Below, piece after piece: positions 1-8,195 of a stretch of 64,000 bases of DNA. Under the pieces are notes generated by a model. The model ran no database searches, was not told the origin of the DNA, and saw nothing but the letters and a program-made list of their open reading frames with translations. The first letter of the stretch is position 1. Each line of letters opens with the position of its first letter. Both the position numbers and the translations under genes were made by a program. The DNA is from Schauerella fraxinea (lineage in GTDB: Bacteria; Pseudomonadota; Gammaproteobacteria; Burkholderiales; Burkholderiaceae_B), in the NCBI GenBank assembly GCA_030849965.1, contig JAVDKL010000001.1, positions 496,001 to 560,000 on the forward strand, written 5' to 3'.

Positions 1-333
1 GGCGCGCGGCACAACGTGGGTCACGGCGCCGTCAATACCGTGATGCTGGCGCACTCGCTGCGCTTTAACGCCCCGGTGGTGCACGACGATCTCACCCCTG
101 CCCTGCGCGTCTTGAACGACGCCGCCGGAACCCATCACCACTCACCTGCCGACTGGGTCGACGCCGTCAATCGCCATTGGGGGCTTCCCATGACGCTGTC
201 GGCGTTGGGGCTGAGTGCGTCAGATCTGCCTGCCATCGCCGAACACACCATGGGCGAACGCGGCCTTGCGCTCAACCCACGCCCCGTGACGACGTCCGCC
301 GACGTGCTCACCATCCTGCACCACGCCCTGTAA
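1..333 (+). CDS. Iron-containing alcohol dehydrogenase / maleylacetate reductase family, C-terminal part
   Basis: The gene enters from the left edge, so only the last 110 codons are present. The reading frame is open from base 1. The visible stretch GHGAVNTVMLAHSLRFN matches the metal-site region of group III iron-type alcohol dehydrogenases and maleylacetate reductases, where a GHG/HG histidine is followed by an N-x-hydrophobic helix and a proline- or alanine-histidine pair. The rest is the helical C-terminal domain of this family. It would be a cytoplasmic NAD(P)H-dependent oxidoreductase; the substrate cannot be read from this part. The stop lies 16 bp before the dioxygenase gene, so it is probably co-transcribed with the catabolic genes up to 5700. 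Family assignment is fairly secure; maleylacetate reductase versus a simple alcohol dehydrogenase is open. Confidence 0.7.
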   Translation, partial: GARHNVGHGAVNTVMLAHSLRFNAPVVHDDLTPALRVLNDAAGTHHHSPADWVDAVNRHWGLPMTLSALGLSASDLPAIAEHTMGERGLALNPRPVTTSADVLTILHHAL

Positions 334-349
334 TTTCGTTGGAGACAAT

Positions 350-1225
350 ATGAGAGTCGAACCCAAAGCGAGCGCCATGGGCGCCACCATCCACGACATC
401 GATCTGGCGCAACCGCTGACCGATGCGCAATATCGAGAGATCGAGCAGGCGCTGGGAAAGTATGGCGTGATCAGCTTTCCGAAGCAGCAACTGAACGCGA
501 AACAATTACGCGATTTTTCCGAGACCTTTGGCAAGCTGGAAATCAACGTCGCCAACCTTTATCACGATCCTGAATTTCCGGAGGTGATGATCCTTTCCAA
601 CATGCTTGAAGACGGCAAGCCGATCGGGTTGAGCGATGCCGGTCAGGACTGGCACACCGACATGTCTTACAGCAAGACGATCGCTTTCGCCAATGTGCTG
701 CACGGCATCAAGATTCCCACACGCGATGGACAGCCCCTGGGCAACACCGAATTCTGCAACATGCATGCCGCGTACGAAGATCTGCCGGATTCGTTGAAGG
801 AAGAACTCGACGGCATGACGATCACACACGACTTCAATATGTTCTGGGAAATGATGCGGCGGGAAAAAGGCAGCAGCCGCCCACCGTTGACCGAGGAACA
901 GCGACGTCGCAAGCCGCCGGTATCGCATCCCGTGTTTCTTACCCACCCGATCACCGGCCGCAAGGTGCTCTATGCCAATCCCGGCTATTCCACACGCATC
1001 AACGAGCTGCCCGAAGCGCGCAGCAAGGAAGTGCTGGCATTTCTCTTCGCGCATCAAACGCAGGATAAATACCGCTATCGCCATCGCTGGACCGAAGGCG
1101 ATGTACTGATGTGGGAAAACATGGGCACGATCCACAACGCGATTCCGGATTACCGCCCGGACGAGCACCGTCTCATTCGCCGGTGCCAGGTGATGGCTGA
1201 CAGATATTTTCCCGACGCATTCTGA
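350..1225 (+). CDS. TauD/TfdA-family Fe(II)/2-oxoglutarate-dependent dioxygenase
   Basis: A 291-residue cytoplasmic enzyme of the TauD/TfdA family, the usual length. The facial triad is visible as H102-x-D104 in the segment WHTDMSY and the distal histidine H262 in MGTIHNA. Arginines R274/R277 follow at the spacing used to bind the 2-oxoglutarate carboxylate. These enzymes hydroxylate a substrate at the expense of 2-oxoglutarate and O2 and often release a leaving group such as sulfite, phenol or an amine. The start ATG has GGAGAC 5 bp upstream. It is the second gene of the operon that continues with a Bug receptor, hydroxy-acid oxidase and FAH hydrolase, so it probably opens the catabolism of an imported organic acid. 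The substrate is unknown. Confidence 0.85.
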   Translation: MRVEPKASAMGATIHDIDLAQPLTDAQYREIEQALGKYGVISFPKQQLNAKQLRDFSETFGKLEINVANLYHDPEFPEVMILSNMLEDGKPIGLSDAGQDWHTDMSYSKTIAFANVLHGIKIPTRDGQPLGNTEFCNMHAAYEDLPDSLKEELDGMTITHDFNMFWEMMRREKGSSRPPLTEEQRRRKPPVSHPVFLTHPITGRKVLYANPGYSTRINELPEARSKEVLAFLFAHQTQDKYRYRHRWTEGDVLMWENMGTIHNAIPDYRPDEHRLIRRCQVMADRYFPDAF

Positions 1226-1329
1226 TCGTTTTACAAGGCGGCCGCACCGTAATGCGCGGCGGGATAGATGGGGTTGCCCGCGCAACTGGATCGATCCATT
1301 CAAACCACAACAATATCGGAGACAACACC

Positions 1330-2307
1330 ATGACATCACGCAAGCTTCTCGCCTTTGCTGCGCTTTCCCTGGGGTGCCTGACCGCGGCCGTAACGCACGC
1401 CGCCGATTATCCCGAGCGCGCCATCCGCATGGTGGTCGGTTACTCGCCAGGCGGCCCGACGGATGTGATCGCGCGCATCGTCGCCAAACACATGAGCCAG
1501 AACCTGGGGCAATCGGTGATCGTGGAAAACAAGCCCGGCGCCAGCGCCCACATCGCGGCCAACGATGTGATGCACGCGGCGCCTGATGGCTATACCCTGC
1601 TCGTGACCTCGCTCACCCTGAACGTCAATCCGCTGCTGTATCCGGATCGTTATCAATACGACCCTATCAAGGCATTCGTTCCGATCACCAATTTGGCCAA
1701 TAATCCGCTGGTGATGGTCACGAGCTACGATTCACCTTACAAGAATGTGGCAAGTTTGATTGCCGATGCCAAGGCGCAGCCTGGCAAGCTTACGTTTGGC
1801 TCATCCGGTTTCGGCGGCTCCGCGCATCTCGCGGCAGAGATGTTCTCGACCGCTGCCGGCGTGAAGATGACGCATGTGCCCTACAAGGGCAACGGGCCCG
1901 CGCTGCAGGAAACGATTGCCGGCCGGATATCGTTCATGTTTTATCCCAGCGTGGGCATCGCAAATTACGTGGCCGACAAGCGCCTGCGCGTGCTGGCCGT
2001 GGGCACAAACGACCCGCGTCCAGACTTTCCCGGCGTGCCCACCCTGGAGAGCATGGGTTTGAAAGGATTTGAGGAGGGTGCGCCTTGGGTCGGCGTGCTC
2101 GCGCCCGCGGGCACGCCCAAGCCCATCGTCGACAAGCTGAACAAGTCTGCCCTCGATGCGCTGGCGCAACCGGAAGTGCGGGAGCAATTGGGCACACTCG
2201 GTTCCGTCGTCATCGGCGATTCGCCGGACGCCTTCCGGCAATTCCTGATCAATGACAAGCAGCGCTGGGCACAGGTGATCAAGTTAGGCAACGTTACTCC
2301 TGAATAA
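1330..2307 (+). CDS. Tripartite tricarboxylate transporter (Bug family) periplasmic receptor
   Basis: A 325-residue secreted binding protein. The start at 1330 was chosen because it gives a clean signal peptide (MTSRK, hydrophobic core, cleavage after THA near residue 24) and has CGGAGA upstream; a longer ORF from 1252 would bury the signal. After cleavage the protein begins with YPERAIRMVVGYSPGG, the P-x-R-x-I-x-x-V-V-x-x-x-x-G-G signature of Bug receptors, and later shows GSSGFGGSAHLAAEMF and PYKGNGPALQ, both typical of the family. Bug receptors capture carboxylates, nicotinate derivatives and similar anions for a TctAB permease. No tctA or tctB lies beside it; the nearest pair is at 29-31 kb. 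It sits 104 bp after the dioxygenase and 9 bp before the hydroxy-acid oxidase. Confidence 0.9.
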   Translation: MTSRKLLAFAALSLGCLTAAVTHAADYPERAIRMVVGYSPGGPTDVIARIVAKHMSQNLGQSVIVENKPGASAHIAANDVMHAAPDGYTLLVTSLTLNVNPLLYPDRYQYDPIKAFVPITNLANNPLVMVTSYDSPYKNVASLIADAKAQPGKLTFGSSGFGGSAHLAAEMFSTAAGVKMTHVPYKGNGPALQETIAGRISFMFYPSVGIANYVADKRLRVLAVGTNDPRPDFPGVPTLESMGLKGFEEGAPWVGVLAPAGTPKPIVDKLNKSALDALAQPEVREQLGTLGSVVIGDSPDAFRQFLINDKQRWAQVIKLGNVTPE

Positions 2308-2316
2308 GGCGCGGCG

Positions 2317-3501
2317 ATGCGATCCACTCTGACCGACTGCTTCTCGATCGACACGCTGCGCAGCGCCGCGCGTCGGCGGCTGCCCAAGGGCGTCTTCGAC
2401 TTCTACGACGGTGGCGCGGAGGACGAAATTACCCTCAACGACAACTGCGCAGCATTCCGGCGCGTGCGTCTCATGCCGCACGTCTTGCGCGACGTCAGCG
2501 ATATCGATCTTTCCGCTTCGCTCTTCGGGCAGCCGATGGGATTGCCGCTGGCCATCTCGCCCACGGGCGCGGTAGGTTTCGGCTGGCGCGGTGGCGACAT
2601 CGCACTCGCCCGTGCGGCCGCGCATTACAACGTTCCGTACACGCTATCCACATCCGCCACAGCCTCGATCGAGGACATTGCAGATCAGGCGCCAGGCCGG
2701 CACTGGTTTCAGGCGTACATCCTGCAAGACAAGGCGCGGCTGCACGCCTTGATCGAACGCGCCCGCGTGGCCGATTACGAAGGCCTGATGATTACCGTCG
2801 ACCTGCCGGTGGGCGGCAAACGAGAGCGCGACTTCGTCAACGGGCTGGCGTTTCCGATGAAGCTCACCCCCCGCAATATCGGCCAGTTCGTGCGCAAGCC
2901 GCTGTGGTCGCTCAACATGCTGATGAAGGCGCCACCCACCATGCCAAGCCTGGCCGGCATGAAGGCCTTGAGTACCGACACCAAAAAAATGGCATCGGTG
3001 GCCGGCCGCAACTACGATCCCGCGTTCGATCTTGACGGGCTCAAGGCCTTGCGTGACCGCTGGCCCGGCAAGCTCATCGTCAAAGGGGTGTGCCACCCGC
3101 AGGATGTCGACGCCATCCTGGCGCTGGGCGTCGATGCCCTCGCCGTGTCCAACCATGGCGGCCGGCAACTGGACACGAGCGTCGCCACGCTCGATGCCCT
3201 CCCGGGCATTGTGCGCGCCGTACAAGGGCGCGTACCCGTGCTGCTGGACGGTGGCGTACGCCGCGGCAGCGATATCGTCAAAGCGTTGGCGCTCGGCGCC
3301 AGCGGCGTGATGACCGGGCGCGCCACCCTCTTCGGCGTGCTGGCAGCCGGTGAACCGGGTGTGAACCAAGCGCTGCTGATCTTGCAGGACGAGCTGCGCC
3401 GCACGATGCAGCTGTGCGGCGCAACTCGTCTGGCCGACATCGACCATGGGCTGCTGGCACCGGTCGATCCCCACTCTTCTTCTGGAACACCGATCACATG
3501 A
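2317..3501 (+). CDS. FMN-dependent alpha-hydroxy-acid oxidase/dehydrogenase
   Basis: A 394-residue TIM-barrel flavoenzyme of the L-lactate dehydrogenase (LldD)/glycolate oxidase/mandelate dehydrogenase family. Signatures are FDFYDGGAEDE near the N-terminus, the flavin-binding PVAISPTG-like segment (here LAISPTGAVG), STSATASIEDIA, and the catalytic motif SNHGGRQLD with the active-site histidine at residue 280. It is followed by the FMN-phosphate segment LLDGGVRRGSDIVKALALGA. The enzyme oxidises an S-2-hydroxy acid to the 2-oxo acid. Lactate is only one possibility; inside this operon a larger hydroxy acid made by the dioxygenase is plausible. It starts 9 bp after the receptor and its stop overlaps the next ATG by 4 bases, indicating translational coupling. 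Confidence 0.88.
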   Translation: MRSTLTDCFSIDTLRSAARRRLPKGVFDFYDGGAEDEITLNDNCAAFRRVRLMPHVLRDVSDIDLSASLFGQPMGLPLAISPTGAVGFGWRGGDIALARAAAHYNVPYTLSTSATASIEDIADQAPGRHWFQAYILQDKARLHALIERARVADYEGLMITVDLPVGGKRERDFVNGLAFPMKLTPRNIGQFVRKPLWSLNMLMKAPPTMPSLAGMKALSTDTKKMASVAGRNYDPAFDLDGLKALRDRWPGKLIVKGVCHPQDVDAILALGVDALAVSNHGGRQLDTSVATLDALPGIVRAVQGRVPVLLDGGVRRGSDIVKALALGASGVMTGRATLFGVLAAGEPGVNQALLILQDELRRTMQLCGATRLADIDHGLLAPVDPHSSSGTPIT

Positions 3502-3917
3502 GCGACACATTGAGCACCTGCACGAACCGCGTCATGGCCTTTTTCCGTTATCTCGATGAGCGGGATTACCCGGCGCTGACTGACGTGATGACGCAGGACG
3601 CGACCTGGCATCGACAAGGCGCCGTCCTACAAGGCCACCAGCAGGTGCATGACGCGCTGATGAGACGCCCGCAGCATATGCGCATCCATCACCTAATCAC
3701 CAACCTCGTCGCCGATCGCTACGACCGGGACACCTGCGTCATGCGGGCCTACATGATCGTCGTGCGCCATCAGTCCGACACCGCCCTCCCCGGCCCGGCA
3801 CCGCTCGCCGGGATCGAATCCATTCGTACAACCCATATCGATCTGAAGCGCGTGGACACGCAGTGGTTCATCCAAACGATGCGTAACGACGAACCCAGCT
3901 TTCTGGCCACCGCCTGA
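3498..3917 (+). CDS. NTF2/SnoaL-like small protein
   Basis: A 139-residue protein with the layout of the SnoaL-like/NTF2 fold: an N-terminal helix ending in FFRYLDERDYPALTDVMTQDATWHRQG, a helix LQGHQQVHDALMRR, and a C-terminal set of beta strands ending in WFIQTMRND. Members are isomerases, dehydratases, hydroxylating-dioxygenase small subunits or stand-alone binding proteins. The histidine in TWHR and the two in HHL could be catalytic, but this is a guess. The start was placed at 3498, where ATGA overlaps the stop of the hydroxy-acid oxidase; the longer frame from 3414 lies inside that gene. Its tight coupling says it acts on an intermediate of the same pathway. Confidence 0.75.
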   Translation: MSDTLSTCTNRVMAFFRYLDERDYPALTDVMTQDATWHRQGAVLQGHQQVHDALMRRPQHMRIHHLITNLVADRYDRDTCVMRAYMIVVRHQSDTALPGPAPLAGIESIRTTHIDLKRVDTQWFIQTMRNDEPSFLATA

Positions 3918-3937
3918 ACCTTCAAGGACAAGCACAC

Positions 3938-4708
3938 ATGAGATGGATCCGCTACACCGACCACGCGCAAACCCGCTACGGCATTCTGAGCGATGACGAC
4001 CGCATCACTGCCGTCAATGGCAACCCTTTCGAGGGCTACGAGAAAACGTCCACGATGCTCAAGCTCGATGACGTGCGACTCGACGTGCCGGTCATTCCGC
4101 CCACGTTTTACGCGGTAGGGCTGAACTACGTGAAGCACATCAGCACGGAAGGTAAAGCCATACCCACCAAGCCGGATGTGGGCTACCGGGCCAACAACGC
4201 CTTGATTGCCCAGGGTTGTGACGTCATCATGCCGGCCGACGCCACTCGCGTGCACTACGAAGGGGAACTCGTCGTGGTAATCGGCAAGAAGGCCCGGAAC
4301 CTGCATCTGGACGAGGTCGACACCTGCATTCTCGGCTATACCATCGGCAACGACGTCAGCGAACGCAACTGGCAGGCCACTGATCGCACCTTCTGGCGCG
4401 CCAAGAACACGGATACCTTCAAGCCCATGGGCCCATGGATCAGCACGCAGGCGGACGTTGCAAACATGGAAACCGTTGTTACGGTGAACGGCCGGGAGAC
4501 CACACGATTCGGTACATCCGATATGCTGTTCGGCATCAAGGAATTCATCGTGGACATGAGCCGGTATCTCACGCTCTACCCCGGCGACATGATCTGGATG
4601 GGCACCGATGGCGAATCGCCCAATCTTCAGCATGGCGACACCGTAGAGGTCACCCTTACCGGGCTGGGCACGTTGACCAACCGCTTTGTGAAAACTGGAG
4701 AGTTTTAA
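3938..4708 (+). CDS. Fumarylacetoacetate hydrolase (FAH) family protein
   Basis: A 256-residue protein of the FAH superfamily, which covers fumarylpyruvate hydrolase, ureidoglycolate lyase-like enzymes, 2-keto-4-pentenoate hydratase relatives and acylpyruvases. The family core is visible: FYAVGLNYVKHI, the metal-ligand strand HYEGELVVVIGKKAR with its two glutamates, the NDVSERNWQ segment, and the closing LQHGDTVEVTLTGLGTL. The fold binds Mg2+ or Mn2+ and cleaves C-C bonds of 1,3-dioxo acids. In the usual GTP-x-G-V motif this protein reads WMGTDGES, a mild departure. It lies 20 bp after the NTF2-like gene and overlaps the next start by one base (TAATG). It probably carries out the carbon-carbon cleavage step of the pathway. 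Confidence 0.85.
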   Translation: MRWIRYTDHAQTRYGILSDDDRITAVNGNPFEGYEKTSTMLKLDDVRLDVPVIPPTFYAVGLNYVKHISTEGKAIPTKPDVGYRANNALIAQGCDVIMPADATRVHYEGELVVVIGKKARNLHLDEVDTCILGYTIGNDVSERNWQATDRTFWRAKNTDTFKPMGPWISTQADVANMETVVTVNGRETTRFGTSDMLFGIKEFIVDMSRYLTLYPGDMIWMGTDGESPNLQHGDTVEVTLTGLGTLTNRFVKTGEF

Positions 4709-5700
4709 TGCGCGCTGTCTGGTATGCGAAAAATGGTGCTGCCGCCGAAGTGCTGACCGTCGGCGAACAGCCGATCGTCGAGCCCGGCGCGGGAGAAGTG
4801 CAAGTCAAACTTGTGTTGTCGGGCATCAATCCTTCGGACGTGAAATCGCGGCAAGGCAGTCGGCCTGTGCGCGCCGGCATCATCATTCCGCACAGCGATG
4901 GCGCCGGCGTGATCGCTGCCGTGGGCAGCGGCGTTGACCCCGCCCGCATCGGCGAGCGCGTCTGGATCTGGAATGGCCAATACAACCGGCCGTACGGCAC
5001 GGCCGCCGAATACATCACCCTGCCTGCCGACCAGGCGGTTCACCTGCCGGACGCAACATCTTTCGAGGCAGGGGCATGCATGGGCATCCCGGGGCTCACC
5101 GCCTATCGCGCGGTGGAACTTGCCGAGGTCGGTGCCAACGACAGCGTGCTCGTGATTGGCGGCACCTCGGGTGTGGGCTTCTATGCCGCGCAGATGGCAC
5201 GTGCACGCGGCGCGCGGGTCATCAGCACCGTTGGATCGGCTGCGAAAGCGCAGATGATGCGAGACGCGGGATTCGACGATGTCATTTTGTATAAAACCGA
5301 ATCTGTGGCCGACCGCGTCCACACGCTGACGGCCGGCGCTGGCGTGAACGCCATCATCGATATGGATTTTTCCACCAGCGCAGGGTTGGTCGACCAAGGC
5401 GTGCTCGCTCAGCATGGCAGATTCGTCTGCTACGGCTCAAACGTCCGCGATGCCGTGCCGCTGAACTTCGGGGCCTGGATGCCCCGCTCCATCAGCCTGC
5501 ACTTCTTTCTCGTTTATGAACTCACCGCTGCAGCGCGCCAACGCACGGTGGAAGGCCTGAATGCGCTGCTTCAAGCAGACGTTTTGCAGCACGTGGTGCA
5601 GCCGGCTTACCCTTTAGAAGATATCGTGGCGGCGCACGAGGCGGTCGAGCGCGGTGCCGTGCTTGGGAACGCAGTGCTTGACGTGGCGCGGGAGCGCTGA
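4708..5700 (+). CDS. Medium-chain dehydrogenase, quinone-oxidoreductase-like (zinc-free MDR)
   Basis: A 330-residue medium-chain dehydrogenase/reductase. It has the GroES-like N-terminal domain with GINPSDVKSRQG and HSDGAGVIAAVG, then the NADPH-binding Rossmann segment VLVIGGTSGVGFYAAQMARARGA. The structural-zinc cysteines and the GHE catalytic motif of zinc alcohol dehydrogenases are absent, so it groups with NADPH:quinone reductases (QorA-like). The likely chemistry is reduction of an activated C=C bond or a quinone. The start at 4708 overlaps the stop of the FAH gene; a longer ORF from 4435 overlaps that gene and is rejected. This is the last gene of the operon and is followed after 23 bp by the convergent LysR gene. 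Confidence 0.87.
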   Translation: MRAVWYAKNGAAAEVLTVGEQPIVEPGAGEVQVKLVLSGINPSDVKSRQGSRPVRAGIIIPHSDGAGVIAAVGSGVDPARIGERVWIWNGQYNRPYGTAAEYITLPADQAVHLPDATSFEAGACMGIPGLTAYRAVELAEVGANDSVLVIGGTSGVGFYAAQMARARGARVISTVGSAAKAQMMRDAGFDDVILYKTESVADRVHTLTAGAGVNAIIDMDFSTSAGLVDQGVLAQHGRFVCYGSNVRDAVPLNFGAWMPRSISLHFFLVYELTAAARQRTVEGLNALLQADVLQHVVQPAYPLEDIVAAHEAVERGAVLGNAVLDVARER

Positions 5701-5723
5701 GCGCGGATCCTTTTATTTGGTAC

Positions 5724-6698
5724 TCATTCAGTACCCCCGGCGGCCAACCGTTCCTCCATGGAGAAGCCGTCGATATAGTCCCGAAAGCATTTCAGAAACG
5801 CCAATTCAGCCGAGCTTCGCTGTGCGTTACGGTGCCAAAGAAGATGCAGGTCAACCGAGCACACCCCCTCACCGGGCGGCAGCCGCCATAGACGCCCCGC
5901 CTCCAGGTCGGCCTGGACGCTATGCTCCGGCAAGCATCCGATTCCCAACCCGGCAATCAGCAGGCGTTTGACCTCGTCGTGCTGGTTTGAAGTGGCGATC
6001 ACCCTTCCTGAAAATCCACGCTGATCTCGAAAAATGGTGAGCGGCGACAAGCTATCGCCCAGCGCGTCACTTGCAAACGACACAAAATTCTCACTCATCA
6101 AATCCTCGATGCGGAGATCGGGCCGGCCGAACAGCGCATGGTTGCGGCCGCAAAACAGGGCATACCGCTGATGCAGGAACACCTTGCTTTCGAGACGCTT
6201 CGGCATCTGGCGGCACAGGGCAATGCCGGCCGTGCCCGCGCCCTGTTGCATGAGCTGAATGATTTCGCTGCTTGCGAGCACCTCCATCTGCACTTCGATG
6301 CGTGGGTACTGATGGTGAAACTGCGACCAGAAGCTATCGTAGACGTGTGAGTGAATCCTGCTGGCAACGTAGAGATGAATGCGGCCCGTCTCTTCCACTT
6401 CCGTCTGCGAGACATCCGACAGGAGTTGAGACACATTGCCGTGGATGGCTTCCGCGGCCCGGCAGACTTCCTCGCCTGCATTCGTGACGGTGAACACCGT
6501 GTTGTGCCGTTCGATCAAGCGCCGGTCGAGTTGATCTTCCAGGCGTTTCAGCGCTTGACTGACCGCCGACTGCGTTCGATGCATCTTGGCTGCAGCCCCG
6601 CTGATGCTGCGCTCTTGCACGATGACTAGAAATGTCCTTAAGAGATTCCAGTCAAGGTGATCGGCGATTCTCGCATCGGGGTGAGTTGGCGTTTTCAT
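5724..6698 (-). CDS. LysR-family transcriptional regulator
   Basis: A 324-residue LysR regulator. The winged helix-turn-helix is clear in residues 17-76 (LLRTFLVIVQERSISGAAAKMHRTQSAVSQ and the R-L-E-x-Q-L recognition segment). It is followed by a periplasmic-binding-protein-like effector domain starting at about residue 105. The gene faces the catabolic operon end to end and is divergent from the transporter gene at 6849 across 150 bp of AT-rich DNA. LysR proteins usually act on the divergent promoter, so the transporter/peptidase pair is the first candidate target and the 1-5700 operon the second. The inducer is unknown. Confidence 0.9.
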   Translation of the reverse strand: MKTPTHPDARIADHLDWNLLRTFLVIVQERSISGAAAKMHRTQSAVSQALKRLEDQLDRRLIERHNTVFTVTNAGEEVCRAAEAIHGNVSQLLSDVSQTEVEETGRIHLYVASRIHSHVYDSFWSQFHHQYPRIEVQMEVLASSEIIQLMQQGAGTAGIALCRQMPKRLESKVFLHQRYALFCGRNHALFGRPDLRIEDLMSENFVSFASDALGDSLSPLTIFRDQRGFSGRVIATSNQHDEVKRLLIAGLGIGCLPEHSVQADLEAGRLWRLPPGEGVCSVDLHLLWHRNAQRSSAELAFLKCFRDYIDGFSMEERLAAGGTE

Positions 6699-6848
6699 TG
6701 CGTTTCGCTTGGAAGGTTGCCGGGAAAGAACTCGCAGGATCGCTAGATATTATTTTATCTTAAGTGAAATATTAGAAATCATAAATTGACGTAATGTCGT
6801 CACGGGAGCGATAAACACACCTTCGAATAATGAAAATCCCAAGAGGAA
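6699..6848 (+). promoter_or_regulatory. Divergent LysR/transporter control region
   Basis: This 150-bp gap is markedly AT-rich against its GC-rich surroundings. It holds an ATATT...AATAT dyad inside the AT-rich block between about 6749 and 6775, a plausible LysR operator. A promoter-like pair toward the transporter is TTGACG at 6786-6791 and GATAAA at 6810-6815, separated by 18 bp. AAGAGGAA at 6841-6848 is the Shine-Dalgarno sequence of the transporter gene. No experimental support; the promoter elements match consensus only in part. Confidence 0.45.
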
Positions 6849-8165
6849 ATGATGCGCGCTTCTGCCGCTCCTTCCGCAGATCGCCAGCCCGTACGCGCTG
6901 CGACTGCCGCTTTCGTCGGCACCACGATCGAGTGGTATGACTTCTACATTTATGCCACGGCTGCGGCCCTTGTCTTCGGCAAGGTTTTCTTTCCCACTGC
7001 TGACCCCTTCGTCAGCACCATGGCGTCATTCGGCACCTTTGCTGCAGGATTTCTGGCACGCCCGATCGGCGGCGTCATCTTCGGCCATTACGGCGATCGC
7101 TTCGGTCGGAAAAATGCCTTGATGACCACGCTGGTGATCATGGGCATCGCCACGGTGGGTATTGGGCTGCTTCCCAGTTATGAGACGGCTGGGCTCTGGG
7201 CGCCCGCGTTGCTGCTGCTTTTGCGCCTGGCACAGGGATTGGCGGTAGGCGGCGAATGGGGCGGCGCCGTATTGATGGCCGGAGAGCACGCCTCGCAGCG
7301 CCGCAAGACGTTTGCCGCTTCGTTTGCGCAACTTGGAAGTCCTGCAGGACTGATCCTTTCGCTACTTGCCTTCAGATTACTAACGACGCTGGACGAAGCC
7401 GACTTCGTCAGTTGGGGCTGGCGCGTGCCGTTCTTGATCAGTGCCGTGCTGCTACTCGTGGGCTATTTCATCCGAGTGGGTGTGAATGAATCGCCCGATT
7501 TCGCCAAGGTGCTCGAGCGCCAGGAACGTGCCGAAGTGCCGGCCAAGGCAGTGCTTCGCACCGCTTGGCGAACCGTCGTGTTGTGCATGGGCGTGTGTAC
7601 GGTCGCGATTGGCGGCATTTACTTCACGAATACCTTCATGCTTTCTTATACGACCCAGACGTTGGGTTTGAGCCGCACGCTCATTCTTGACTGCCTGTTC
7701 GTCGTGGCCATCATCCAGTTTCTGGTGCAGCCGCTGGCAGCTTGGCTGGCCGACGTGATCGGTCCAACACGCGTGTTGATTACCGCCGCGATGTGCTCCG
7801 TGATCGCGCCCTATCCGATGTTCATGCTTGTTACTCAAGGCACGGCGTTCAGCATCATTGCGGGTATTGCGATCGTGCTCGTGTTCATGGCTGCTATCTA
7901 CGCTGCGATGGCGGGATACATCAGCTCGGCGTTTGCCACGCACATCCGATATTCCGGCATTTCGCTCTCGTACCAACTGTGTGGCGCCGTCGCGGGAGGC
8001 ATGACGCCGCTGGTTGGAACCTGGCTGATCTATCACTACCCCGGGCAGTGGCTACCCCTCGCCATTTTCTACTCGATTCTCTCGCTGATTACGCTGATCT
8101 CGATCTGGGCGCTGGCTGGCCACAAGCGCCGCATCGCCTCGACGCTATCCACATCAAGTATTTGA
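6849..8165 (+). CDS. MHS-family major facilitator transporter
   Basis: A 438-residue, 12-helix inner-membrane transporter of the metabolite:H+ symporter branch of the MFS (KgtP/ShiA/ProP-like). Family marks are VGTTIEWYDFYIYATAAALVF in the first helix, GHYGDRFGRKNAL between helices 2 and 3, and RLAQGLAVGGEWGGAVLMAGEH in helix 4. It should import an organic acid or zwitterion with protons. Two in-frame ATGs (6849 and 6852) follow the AAGAGGAA ribosome site; the second has the better spacing. The M20 peptidase gene follows after 30 bp, so the imported compound is probably its substrate, for example an N-acyl amino acid. Control by the divergent LysR is likely. Confidence 0.88.
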   Translation: MMRASAAPSADRQPVRAATAAFVGTTIEWYDFYIYATAAALVFGKVFFPTADPFVSTMASFGTFAAGFLARPIGGVIFGHYGDRFGRKNALMTTLVIMGIATVGIGLLPSYETAGLWAPALLLLLRLAQGLAVGGEWGGAVLMAGEHASQRRKTFAASFAQLGSPAGLILSLLAFRLLTTLDEADFVSWGWRVPFLISAVLLLVGYFIRVGVNESPDFAKVLERQERAEVPAKAVLRTAWRTVVLCMGVCTVAIGGIYFTNTFMLSYTTQTLGLSRTLILDCLFVVAIIQFLVQPLAAWLADVIGPTRVLITAAMCSVIAPYPMFMLVTQGTAFSIIAGIAIVLVFMAAIYAAMAGYISSAFATHIRYSGISLSYQLCGAVAGGMTPLVGTWLIYHYPGQWLPLAIFYSILSLITLISIWALAGHKRRIASTLSTSSI

Positions 8166-8195
8166 GCCGACCTCTAAAAATCTAAAGGAAACCCG

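Noticed and set aside
506-1339. 277-codon frame on the minus strand
   Set aside because: It is antisense to the dioxygenase with its intact HxD...H motif; the peptide has no family character and is a high-GC shadow.
2644-3510. 288-codon frame on the minus strand
   Set aside because: Antisense to the FMN hydroxy-acid oxidase; His/Gln/Ala-rich composition typical of shadow frames.
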